Source of the DNA: CAKZYD01 sp039814715
GTDB taxonomy: Bacteria; Pseudomonadota; Alphaproteobacteria; Sphingomonadales; CAKZYD01
Length of the DNA: 64,000 nucleotides
Assembly: GCA_039814715.1 (NCBI GenBank)
Contig: JBCCAR010000002.1
Span: forward strand, 62,001-126,000
Direction: 5' to 3'
Shown here: positions 44,581 through 52,362 of the stretch, piece by piece
Numbering within the stretch: position 1 is the stretch's first letter
How the letters are laid out: the number at the start of each line of letters is the position of its first letter
Notes under the pieces: generated by a model
The model's database searches: none
Told to the model about the DNA's origin: nothing
Seen by the model: only the letters and a program-made list of their open reading frames with translations
Made by a program: the position numbers and the translations under genes

Positions 44581-45692
44581 GCGCCCGCGCGTTTCTTCAG
44601 CCCTAGGCCGGCTAAAACTTCGACCACCATACGCGCACAAAACTGGGCGCCCATGCCCTTTACGTCATAGTCGGGGCTTAGCTCGCAAATGTCGAAGCCG
44701 ATGATGTCTTCCTGGCGCAGAGCGCGCATGGCGATCATGATCTCGTCAATCGTCACGCCCCAGATCTCCGGCGCCTTTTGCCCTGGGACCAAAGTTGGCT
44801 CCATGGCATCGATATCGATAGATACGTAAAGCCCGTCCGTGCCCCGTGTGGCGATAGAAATTGCCTCGGCAATCACAGCTTTCATGCCGCGATCCTTCAC
44901 CTCATCAATGGTGAAGACCCGGATGCCAAGCTCCTTGGCGGCGATGGTTTCAAACACGGTTGAGCGGTTCGAGCGCACACCGATAATGGCCAGGTTTTCC
45001 GGTTTGAGCTTGCCGGTTTCCATGAGTTTGGACCACTGATTGGACGCCCAGGTCAGGTCGGGCGTATAAGATAGGTCCATATGGCCATCGAAGGAGACCA
45101 GGCCGATTGGCTTTTCTCGTGGCGCCATGACGGCTTTTACAACCGGCGTTGGGATAGTGTGGTCGCCGCCCAATGTGATGGGAACCGCGCCCGCCGCGAC
45201 GATGTCGGCAACTTTTTGATAGGCGCGGCGCATCGTCTCTTCTGTATCGCTGCGAATGACATCGACATTTCCGTAATCGGCGACCTTCAGGTCATTAAGG
45301 ACTGGCCCCGACTGATCGATTTCGGGATAATACCCTTGGTTGTGGTGGATCGAATAAAAAATGGAATATTGCCGGATATAGTCCGGCGCATCATCTGCGC
45401 CCATACGCCAGTATATCGAGTCCTTTGGCGGACGCGCGGTTGTTGGCGGCGCGGATAAGGACGGCGTTTTGATCGTTATGCCTTCATAGCCAAACCCGAC
45501 AATCGCCGCATCCAACCCTTCCAGATCGGCTGGTTTTGCGGCCAACGGATATTCCATGAAAGTGGGAATGTCGCCGTAAAGCAGGTCTTCCACCCGCCGT
45601 TCGCGACGTGCTGTAAAGGCTTTTGCTTGTTCAGCAGCCGTTTCAAACGCTTTAAGGACGGCTTCAGTAGGGGTGTCCGATGTGTCTGTCAT
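44577..45692 (-). CDS. Ureohydrolase (agmatinase/guanidinobutyrase/arginase superfamily)
   Basis: All six manganese ligands are present: His178 in GGDHT, Asp202, His204 and Asp206 in FDGHMDL, Asp293 and Asp295 in SIDIDAMEP. Two positions differ from most family members (Gly for Ala in DAHxD, Glu for Asp in the last motif), and the 371 residues exceed typical agmatinases by some 60 at the N-terminus. It cleaves urea from a guanidino compound, giving an amine. It sits between an aminotransferase and the second cyclodeaminase gene, which suits guanidino-amino-acid use. Nickel-dependent guanidine hydrolase is an alternative. Confidence 0.85.
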   Translation of the reverse strand: MTDTSDTPTEAVLKAFETAAEQAKAFTARRERRVEDLLYGDIPTFMEYPLAAKPADLEGLDAAIVGFGYEGITIKTPSLSAPPTTARPPKDSIYWRMGADDAPDYIRQYSIFYSIHHNQGYYPEIDQSGPVLNDLKVADYGNVDVIRSDTEETMRRAYQKVADIVAAGAVPITLGGDHTIPTPVVKAVMAPREKPIGLVSFDGHMDLSYTPDLTWASNQWSKLMETGKLKPENLAIIGVRSNRSTVFETIAAKELGIRVFTIDEVKDRGMKAVIAEAISIATRGTDGLYVSIDIDAMEPTLVPGQKAPEIWGVTIDEIMIAMRALRQEDIIGFDICELSPDYDVKGMGAQFCARMVVEVLAGLGLKKRAGA

Positions 45693-45718
45693 ATTGTGTC
45701 TCTTTCTATCGCAATGCC

Positions 45719-46840
45719 TTAAGCGGCCGCGTCTTTTAGGCCGCTCATGACTTGGTCAATATGCGTCAGACCATCGGGCAGCTTCGGGTGGCCGTAGCCA
45801 ATGCGCACATGATGATCGAGGCCGAAAGCATCGCCCGGAACAATTAGTACCGACTTTTCATGGAGCAGCCTGTCGACCAGAGCTGTGGAGTTGATGTCCA
45901 AATTATAACCAACAAAGGCAACGCCCCCAATTTGGGGTTTGGTGAAGGTCAGAAGGTCCGGTCGCTTCGCGATCCAATCCGTTAGCGCTGTTAAATTCTT
46001 CGCTGAAATGGTTCGGTTGCGCTCTAATATTCGCGCTCGGGTTTCCGGCCGTACCGCCAACCTTGCAAGGCGTTCGCTGAGCGCGTTGGTCGTGATGGTT
46101 GTATAATCGTGATAACCCCAGCTATCGGTCGCGACTTCAGGCGGCGCAATCAGCCAGCCGATCCTTAGGCCGGGGAGTGTGTAGGCTTTGGATAGGCCGG
46201 AGACGACGATCGTCTTGTCATACCGGCCCCAGAAAGTCGGGCTCATTTCCCCGTCGAGCTCCGCGCCGCGATAAACTTCATCGGACAAGATCCAAGCGCC
46301 CACGCGGTCGGCTGCGGCGACGATCGCGTCCATTTCTTCAGTTGTTAAAATTGCGCCCGTTGGGTTGTTTGGATTGCACAAGTAAATTAACTTTGTGCGG
46401 TCTGTGATTGCCGTATCAAGGCTCTCTGTGTCGAGCCGCCAGCCGTTTTCCGCCGACAAGTAAAACCCATTGGTTTTGACGCCAAAACTGCGCGCATAGC
46501 CAGGCACCTGCATGTAGTTTGGCAGCATAGTTGCAATTTCATCGCCCTTGTCCAAGAGGCGCCAAAGGGTAATGAAGTTGGCTTCCGCCGACCCATTTGT
46601 GACGAGGATATTGTCCGGCGCAACGCCATCATACATACCGCAAATTGCGTCCTTGAGCTGCGGCGTCCCATTAGTCTGAATATACCGAAGCTGTGTCGTC
46701 TCATAAATCTCGTCAAGTTCTTCCCGGGTGACGAGTTCGTTCAAAAAAAGCGGATGAACGCCGGTTTCGGTGAAATCAAAAGTCACATGATTTTGCCAGA
46801 CCGACAATAAGCGCTCTGACTGAAATGGTTCTATCTTCAC
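45719..46840 (-). CDS. PLP-dependent aminotransferase, class I/II
   Basis: The GTG at 46840 is used because GGGAGAGG lies just before it; a TTG 15 bp upstream overlaps that site. The 373-residue enzyme has the fold-type I pattern: TNGSAEANF, CNPNNPTG, SDEVYRG, and SGLSKAYTLPGLRIGW with the PLP lysine Lys218. It resembles the group that includes capreomycidine synthase, which uses a guanidino substrate, but I cannot separate these by sequence alone. It is first in the operon with the ureohydrolase and cyclodeaminase. Confidence 0.85.
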   Translation of the reverse strand: MKIEPFQSERLLSVWQNHVTFDFTETGVHPLFLNELVTREELDEIYETTQLRYIQTNGTPQLKDAICGMYDGVAPDNILVTNGSAEANFITLWRLLDKGDEIATMLPNYMQVPGYARSFGVKTNGFYLSAENGWRLDTESLDTAITDRTKLIYLCNPNNPTGAILTTEEMDAIVAAADRVGAWILSDEVYRGAELDGEMSPTFWGRYDKTIVVSGLSKAYTLPGLRIGWLIAPPEVATDSWGYHDYTTITTNALSERLARLAVRPETRARILERNRTISAKNLTALTDWIAKRPDLLTFTKPQIGGVAFVGYNLDINSTALVDRLLHEKSVLIVPGDAFGLDHHVRIGYGHPKLPDGLTHIDQVMSGLKDAAA

Positions 46841-46861
46841 AAAGCCTCTCCCCAATGTTCA

Positions 46862-46896
46862 AAAATATCTATAGATAGGAAATATTTCTGTACAGA
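46862..46896. promoter_or_regulatory. Operator-like sites ahead of the aminotransferase operon
   Basis: GAAATATTTC (46879-46888) is a perfect palindrome followed by TGTACAGA, matching the GAAAATATTTCTGTATA of 38457-38473. A weaker copy, AAAAATATCTATAGATA, lies 17 bp before it, mirroring the tandem spacing at the TonB receptor promoter. This puts a third promoter in the cluster under the same likely regulator. Confidence 0.6.
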
Positions 46897-47182
46897 GATT
46901 TTTTCACAGGGGATAGATCTGATGCTACCGCAGCTCCGGTGCGCAACCTGGATTGGATATCGCCTCTCAAAAGAACGTCAGCGTGCTGCTTTTACTAGTA
47001 ACTTCTAGGGTTTTTCGGGCTGGCTCCCGGCCTTGGGCCGAGAGCGGGTTGTAGGTTCCAAACGAAGGATTGACGATTAGCTCAGCGGTATTGCAGATAC
47101 AGACTAAATTTCAACGCTTTCGGCCGAATTATCCCTCTCTCAACGAAACAGGGTAAGAGGGCACTGAGAGAAACTATACCCT
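46897..47182. other. Gene-poor spacer before the toxin-antitoxin region
   Basis: Together with the operator sites this makes about 340 bp without a clear gene. It holds a short stretch GATTAGCTCAGCGGTA (47073-47088) that resembles the D-arm of a tRNA but has no matching acceptor or anticodon arm, and then open sequence whose frame may encode the lost N-terminus of the ParD-like antitoxin (FVRHS near 47184-47198). Confidence 0.5.
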
Positions 47183-47398
47183 TTGTCAGGCACTCCTTTC
47201 GCGTATGCAAGTGTGAGGGCAGTCGTGCAGCGAGGCTTAGAACTTGTGCGTGAGGAAAACGCACTGAAAGACGCGGAAATCGCCGGCTTGAGAGCCCTTC
47301 TTGATGAACGTGCCAAAGGGCCATTTTTCTCGAAAGAAGAGAACCAAGACAGCATTGAGGCCATGCTTACGCGCAAAAGAGCTGATTTTGGCCTATGA
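47183..47398 (+). pseudogene. ParD-like antitoxin, N-terminus apparently lost by frameshift
   Basis: The frame from TTG 47183 codes 71 residues whose central part (AYASVRAVVQRGLELVREE, LRALLDERAKG) fits the second half of a ribbon-helix-helix antitoxin of the ParD/CC2985 type. The DNA-binding N-terminal strand is not in this frame; the +1 frame just upstream reads ETIPFVRHSF, which fits the missing part (FVR, then GRYAS in intact relatives). A small deletion or frameshift near 47198-47205 is the likely cause. It overlaps the toxin start by 11 bp. Confidence 0.5.
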
Positions 47399-47744
47399 CT
47401 TCGTGCGAACACGTGACAGTGGTCGTGACCTCGAGCTGGTCTTTGACCACTTATTCGAGACCTATTTAGCTGCTGGAGAAACTGACCGTGACGCTTACAA
47501 GCGCGCGTCTTCAAGGCTATGCAGTATTGAGGCCGATATGGAAGCATTGGCCGATGTTCCTCATCAAGGAACACGGCGTCCTGACTGGCGTACGAACCTG
47601 AGACATGTCACCAAGGACAGCGCTATTTTTTATTTTGAAGTCTTTGGGGACAAAAGGCTTATACGTGTGTTGGCGGTGTTTTTTGGTGGCCGAAACCATG
47701 TCCGCCATATGCTGTTCCGCTTGGGTCTTGGCGACAGTACGTAG
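47388..47744 (+). CDS. RelE/ParE-family toxin
   Basis: The TTG 47388 (LAYDFVRTRD) is a reasonable start; the longer frame from 47301 lies in the antitoxin gene. The 118-residue product has a ParE-like order: an N-terminal helix pair (GRDLELVFDHLFETYLAA), then IEADMEALADVPHQG, RRPDWRTNLRHVTKDSAIFYFEVFGDKRLIRVLAVFFGGRNHVRHM. ParE toxins poison gyrase; RelE toxins cut mRNA. With a damaged antitoxin next to it, it may be inactive or controlled by another antitoxin. Confidence 0.7.
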   Translation: MAYDFVRTRDSGRDLELVFDHLFETYLAAGETDRDAYKRASSRLCSIEADMEALADVPHQGTRRPDWRTNLRHVTKDSAIFYFEVFGDKRLIRVLAVFFGGRNHVRHMLFRLGLGDST

Positions 47745-47765
47745 AAACCCATACTTTCATATATT

Positions 47766-47791
47766 CATAATTTAACATAATTAACATTATG
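47766..47791. promoter_or_regulatory. AT-rich inverted repeat ahead of the VapBC-type operon
   Basis: CATAAT (47766-47771) and ATTATG (47786-47791) form an inverted repeat around an AT-rich core just before the antitoxin gene. Toxin-antitoxin operons of this type autoregulate through such sites, so this is a candidate operator and promoter. Confidence 0.4.
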
Positions 47792-47843
47792 GCTTTTTCA
47801 GCCTCAGGTGGGGCACGTTCTATCACAGACTGAAAGACTGGTC

Positions 47844-48113
47844 ATGCCTAGCGCCCCTACTGATGACGTCGTGAACGTCCACGAAGCCAAAACCCACTTG
47901 TCTCGCCTGCTGCAACGTGTGGCAAAGGGAGAGACCATTATCCTTGCTAAATCAGGAACACCGGTTGCAAAGGTAGTGCCCATTGATGCGCCTGGCCCCA
48001 GCCAACAAAAGCGTCTTGGCTTTCTCGACGGTGCCTTCCAAATCCCGGATGATTTCGACACTATGGGCGCGGATGATATTGATGCCCTGTTCCATGGCGT
48101 TCAGGACCATTGA
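47844..48113 (+). CDS. Phd/YefM-type antitoxin (VapB partner)
   Basis: I start at ATG 47844 (MPSAPTDDV). The 89-residue product has the Phd/YefM N-terminal DNA-binding domain (VNVHEAKTHLSRLLQRVAKGETIILAKSGTPVAKVVP) and a C-terminal tail for toxin binding (FDTMGADDIDALFHG). It would neutralise the PIN toxin encoded 15 bp downstream and repress their shared promoter. Confidence 0.88.
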   Translation: MPSAPTDDVVNVHEAKTHLSRLLQRVAKGETIILAKSGTPVAKVVPIDAPGPSQQKRLGFLDGAFQIPDDFDTMGADDIDALFHGVQDH

Positions 48114-48128
48114 TCCAGCGTTATTTTG

Positions 48129-48515
48129 ATGAAGGTACTTGTCGACACGCATCTGCTCTTATGGGCCTCGGCCGCATCAGAGCGACTGCCAAACAAAGCA
48201 CGCGATCTGCTAGAAGACCGCGATACCGAGCCTTGTTTCTCCGTGGTTTCAATATGGGAAATCGTCATTAAATCCGGCTTAGGAAGGCCCGATTTCCAAA
48301 TTGACGCAAACAGGCTGCGTGACGGTCTACTTGTGAATGGCTGGGGCGAACTTGAGGTGCGCGGCGACCATGTTTTCGCTATAAGCGCCCTGCCCAAAAT
48401 CCATCGAGACCCGTTCGATCGGCTTCTGGTGGCCCAAGCAACACGAGAGCAGTGTGGATTGTTTACCGCAGATGCCCAACTAAAAAGATATGGAGCGGTT
48501 GTTCATCTCGTGTAA
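48129..48515 (+). CDS. PIN-domain toxin (VapC family)
   Basis: The ATG 48129 starts a 128-residue PIN protein: VDTHLLLWA with Asp5-6 region, SVVSIWEIVIKSGLG with the second acidic residue, DPFDRLLVAQA with further Asp residues, and FTADAQLKRYG at the end. VapC toxins cut tRNA or rRNA. It follows a Phd-type antitoxin in the usual order. The whole module has a lower GC content than surrounding operons, as expected for mobile TA cassettes. Confidence 0.9.
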   Translation: MKVLVDTHLLLWASAASERLPNKARDLLEDRDTEPCFSVVSIWEIVIKSGLGRPDFQIDANRLRDGLLVNGWGELEVRGDHVFAISALPKIHRDPFDRLLVAQATREQCGLFTADAQLKRYGAVVHLV

Positions 48516-48661
48516 CGACCAGGCTACCCGGCCTTACAAAATAGCGACCAGATTTGCATCTCTATCGCCCTGATCCACACCGTCCGGGAAGTGTGTTCAT
48601 ACGGTTCAATACGCATTGAAAATCAACACCACTGGGCCTTTGCGGCGGCGCGTAACGGCCT

Positions 48662-49681
48662 ATGTCTAATTTCGAGGCGTCTATGGGAGAAACCGCCATC
48701 GAGCAAAGCCAGTTCTTCTCTTTGCAAACGCGCAACACAGCTTTGTTTGAGCAAAGCATGGGCGAACGTCTGCGGCCTGTGAAGATCGACAACGGGCTTG
48801 GCGGTAGTTCAGAGCTCGAAGTTGTGCAGGTTCCCCTGGAGCGCACGACGGTCACAACCATGGCGCTCACGCACCCTGTGCATTTTCACTTACATGGCAA
48901 AACAAAAGCGCGGCCTGGACACTGGCTGCTGCAGTTCATGTTGACTGGATCAAGCGCGAATACTTTTTCAATGAAACAGCGCCCCGTGCACCTAAAGGAT
49001 GATCTTGGGCTCTTATTGCCAAACGATTATCCTTTAGACATCTACGGCCCTGCAAAAGCTAAGTATTTCATTTTCGAAATCCGGCCTGAGGACCTGTTTC
49101 AAACTGCAGCGCGCATGGGAGTGGATTTTTGCGCGCCTGAACCAACCCAAGCATTTCCCCTCGGCGGCGGAAGCGGCGCAGGATTGCGGCGCTATGGAGA
49201 GATGCTAGCGACAGAAATGGCGCTGCGGTCCTCTTTTTTGTTGACGGATTTGGTGCGGGATGCGTGTGAGCAGTATCTGCTGTCAGTCCTTGTGAGCGCC
49301 ATCTCAGCAAGCCAGGAGGTCTCCGCCGGGCCCGCGCTACCCAGCCGCGCGCAGCCCTATTACGTTAAGCGCGCCGTCGACTACATCCATGCCACATTGC
49401 CAAGCCCAGTGGGCATTCTTGATCTTGTGGACGTGGTAGGTGTCAGCCAGCGCACTCTGTTTCGCGGGTTTCGGGCCGTTTACGGCCAAAGCCCGATGGA
49501 ATTTATCCGCTGCCAGCGCTTGGACAGGGCCCATGAAGCGCTTGCAGCGTCTGATCCCACCTTGTCTAGTGTTACGGAGGTGGCGATCAAATGGGGCTTT
49601 ACCCATCTGTCTAACTTTGCGCATGTCTATGGCAAGCGCTTTGGCGAGCGCCCTTCGGAAACGCTGGCGCGCTCGCGCTAA
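48662..49681 (+). CDS. AraC-family regulator of the Rieske/ADH/TonB operon
   Basis: The 339-residue product has a C-terminal double HTH typical of the family (about residues 240-335, GILDLVDVVGVSQRTLFRGF, VTEVAIKWGFTHLSNFAHVYG) and an N-terminal sensor domain (PVHFHLHGKTKARPGHWLLQF). It converges with the TonB receptor gene, overlapping its end by 4 bp. It probably activates the 49678-54577 operon in response to an aromatic compound. Confidence 0.87.
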   Translation: MSNFEASMGETAIEQSQFFSLQTRNTALFEQSMGERLRPVKIDNGLGGSSELEVVQVPLERTTVTTMALTHPVHFHLHGKTKARPGHWLLQFMLTGSSANTFSMKQRPVHLKDDLGLLLPNDYPLDIYGPAKAKYFIFEIRPEDLFQTAARMGVDFCAPEPTQAFPLGGGSGAGLRRYGEMLATEMALRSSFLLTDLVRDACEQYLLSVLVSAISASQEVSAGPALPSRAQPYYVKRAVDYIHATLPSPVGILDLVDVVGVSQRTLFRGFRAVYGQSPMEFIRCQRLDRAHEALAASDPTLSSVTEVAIKWGFTHLSNFAHVYGKRFGERPSETLARSR

Positions 49682-52218
49682 AAGTTTGCGCGCGCGCTGA
49701 TAAACCACTGCCGCCCGCGGTTGGGCAACACGGACACTGGCCCAACATCTGGCGAAAAGAAGCTTGCCGAGATAAAGTCTTCATCGGTCAAATTTGTAAC
49801 GCCTGCCGTTGCACTAAACACCCCATCTGGATGGGCCCAGATTAAATTGGCATTGAGCAGATGGTAGCTGTCCTGGGCCACCAGCGCGGTATTGCGAGCA
49901 TCTGTAAAGACCTTACCGCGGAAATTCCATTCAAGCCGGGGCGTGAAAGTACCAAATGTTTGCGTTTCTATATCTTTCGATACCGCAGCGCTCGCCGTCC
50001 AGCGCGGCACATATTCAAACCGGTTATCAATGGATATTTCCGTCGCGCCGGCGCCGATGCTGTCATAGCTGGTGTCAAGAAAGGCGATGGACGTCTCGAT
50101 GAAAACGCCTGCGCCAGGGGCTGCGGCGGCTTCTACTTCGAAGCCTTTGACCGTGGCATCTGCTGCGTTTCGAATGACCGGCGCAATGCCTGTAAAAACA
50201 TTGACCTGCAGGTCTTTATAGTCCGTGAGAAAGGCAGCTGCATTGACCCGCAGTATGCGGTCGGGCGTTTCGAACTTGGCGCCGATTTCATAGGCGTTGA
50301 CTTCCTCAGGCTCAAAGGCTGGAACCTCTTCTAGCGGCGGGAACACGCGCTGGGTAAACCCGCCAGATTTGAACCCTTGGGAGAAGGTAGCGTAAGTGAT
50401 GAGACCATCCATCCAAGTGTAGCTTAAGTTGACCAGTGGGTTCACCACACTTGCCGTCACTTCAGCCTCGACCATCGGCAAAGTGCGCGTGCCCACGGGG
50501 AAAGCCCCGCCAGTGCGATCTTCTGCAACAAACTGGTCGGGGGTGAAGCGTTTTACGTCACGCGTCCAGCGCAATCCCGCCGTTAGGGCAAGCTTTTCGG
50601 TGATGTCGAAAGTGCCCTGGGTAAACAAGGCGTAGCTGGTATTTTTGACGTCTCCTCCGGTGAACACGGTGACGGGCGGAAACTCAGGGCGCTCGGTCGT
50701 GGTGGCGCTTTCAGAGATGAAAAAGCCGCCAACAATCCACTTCAAACGATCATCAAAACTACTGCCAAGAATATTGATTTCTTGGGAGAACTGATCCTGG
50801 TCTAGCGTACCGGAGAATTGCGAGACTTGCAGCGGGGACATGTCATCCTCGCGCGAATACCGGCTTTTAAGGGTGCGGTACGCGGTGACTGAGCGGATCG
50901 TTACGCCGCCGATGTTCCAGTCTACATTGAGATTACCGCCCCAAATACTATCGTTTGAAAAGCTAGGGAACGTACCAAGGTTGGTGCCATCGCCTTCGGT
51001 GACATATTGCTGGTTATAGCAGGCTGGATTGTCTGGATTGCCCGATGGATCAAAGGCGGCAAAGAACGGGGATAGGCAATCTTGTCCACCAAGAAAGGTG
51101 GCGACATAGTTATGGAGCAGCGCAAAATTATCGAGCGGATTGTCACCGATACTGGCACTATCAACGCCTGGCGGGGTCACCCTGTAGAACACGGTATTGG
51201 GATCAACGCCTGGCGGCAACCCCATGGGAAAGCCTGCGGTTCCTGTAAATCCGCCCTGAATGAGGGCTGGCTGGTTTGTGACAGGGTCAAACGCGAGGGG
51301 AAAACCGGCTGGTGTTCCCCCGAAAGGTGAAATGCTCGCGCTGGGCGCTAACGGAAAAGTAGGCGGCGCAAGCGGCAGGCCGCCGGGGTTAAAGATATTC
51401 GATTGGTAAGACACATCGCGCAGCACCATCGCGGCTCCGTTTTCGCGGGTGCGCGTGCCGTCAAAGGCAAGGTCGATGGTTAAATCTGGCGAAGGCTGCC
51501 AGCGCAGTGCGCCGCGCCCCGTGAAGCTGTCATTATCCCCAAGGTCCTGCCCGTCAAAGGTGCGTGTAATATAGCCATCCTGGTGGAAATAGCCCATCGA
51601 GACTTTGCCAAACAGCGTGTCAGTGAGCGGAACATTCGCGCTGGCTGTCACTTCCGCGCGGTTGTCCGTCCCATACAGCGCGCTGCCTTTAAAAGCGAGC
51701 GTATCGTCTGGTTTCGCAGTGGTGATGCTCACTGCGCCGCCGATCGTGTTGCGGCCAAATAAAGTGCCTTGCGGCCCGCGCAGCACTTCAATGCGTTCCA
51801 CGTCAACAAGGTCAAGCAAAGCACCGACCGAGCGTGCGATATAAACACCGTCTACATAAAGGCCCACCCCGGGCTCGACGGTTGGCAAGTACTCACGCTG
51901 GCCGATGCCGCGAATGTAAATCGCTGCCGCAGAGGTCGACCCGTTCGCGCCGGGGATGTTTTCATACACCAGATTGGGCGTGAAGGCATCAATATCGCCA
52001 ATACTCGTGATGCCGCGCGCTTGCAAACTCTCGCCAGAAAAGGCGGTGATGGAAATTGGTGTTGACTGCAGGTTTTCCGTGCGCTTGCGCGCAGTGACCA
52101 CAATGTTTTCCATGAGTATGTCGGCCGCGCCTGCGCCTTGCGCGTAGCTGGTGTGCGGCGCCAATAGCGCCGCTACCAACGCCGTAAAGCTCGCCTGTTT
52201 CCAAGACATAGCTGCCAT
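49678..52218 (-). CDS. TonB-dependent receptor of the Rieske/ADH operon
   Basis: ATG 52218 is preceded by GGAAGGA at 8 bp; GTG 52224 and ATG 52209 are alternatives. The 846-residue protein has a signal peptide ending SYAQ, a TonB-box-like NIVVTARKRTENLQ, a plug with IEVLRGPQGTLFGRNTIGG, and a C-terminal Phe (SARANF). It follows an alcohol dehydrogenase and a Rieske oxygenase, so it probably imports their aromatic substrate. Confidence 0.92.
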   Translation of the reverse strand: MAAMSWKQASFTALVAALLAPHTSYAQGAGAADILMENIVVTARKRTENLQSTPISITAFSGESLQARGITSIGDIDAFTPNLVYENIPGANGSTSAAAIYIRGIGQREYLPTVEPGVGLYVDGVYIARSVGALLDLVDVERIEVLRGPQGTLFGRNTIGGAVSITTAKPDDTLAFKGSALYGTDNRAEVTASANVPLTDTLFGKVSMGYFHQDGYITRTFDGQDLGDNDSFTGRGALRWQPSPDLTIDLAFDGTRTRENGAAMVLRDVSYQSNIFNPGGLPLAPPTFPLAPSASISPFGGTPAGFPLAFDPVTNQPALIQGGFTGTAGFPMGLPPGVDPNTVFYRVTPPGVDSASIGDNPLDNFALLHNYVATFLGGQDCLSPFFAAFDPSGNPDNPACYNQQYVTEGDGTNLGTFPSFSNDSIWGGNLNVDWNIGGVTIRSVTAYRTLKSRYSREDDMSPLQVSQFSGTLDQDQFSQEINILGSSFDDRLKWIVGGFFISESATTTERPEFPPVTVFTGGDVKNTSYALFTQGTFDITEKLALTAGLRWTRDVKRFTPDQFVAEDRTGGAFPVGTRTLPMVEAEVTASVVNPLVNLSYTWMDGLITYATFSQGFKSGGFTQRVFPPLEEVPAFEPEEVNAYEIGAKFETPDRILRVNAAAFLTDYKDLQVNVFTGIAPVIRNAADATVKGFEVEAAAAPGAGVFIETSIAFLDTSYDSIGAGATEISIDNRFEYVPRWTASAAVSKDIETQTFGTFTPRLEWNFRGKVFTDARNTALVAQDSYHLLNANLIWAHPDGVFSATAGVTNLTDEDFISASFFSPDVGPVSVLPNRGRQWFISARANF

Positions 52219-52243
52219 GAACACATTCCTTCCCTGGTTTATG

Positions 52244-52261
52244 GCGCCGTCATTGCGGCGC
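52244..52261 (+). terminator. Hairpin with T-run between ADH and TonB receptor genes
   Basis: GCGCCG (52244-52249), loop TCATTG, CGGCGC (52256-52261), then TCGTTTTTTCGG on the plus strand forms an intrinsic-terminator-like structure. No gene on the plus strand ends just before it, so it may block antisense transcription across the receptor, or act as a roadblock hairpin on the minus-strand transcript. Confidence 0.45.
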
Positions 52262-52362
52262 TCGTTTTTTCGGTTTTATGGCCGTAACAATGGGAGGGGT
52301 TTGCGCGCGGGGTCTAACGGTTCAGTGCCACAACCATCGCCGTGCTGCCATCAAATCACGCA

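Noticed and set aside
47073..47088. tRNA-like string GATTAGCTCAGCGGTA
   Set aside because: It resembles a D-arm start, but no acceptor stem, anticodon arm or T-arm can be folded around it, so it is at most a chance match or a decayed fragment.
52244..52261. Terminator for the minus-strand ADH transcript
   Set aside because: The T-run follows the hairpin only on the plus strand; on the minus strand no U-run follows, so it is not a terminator for that operon.
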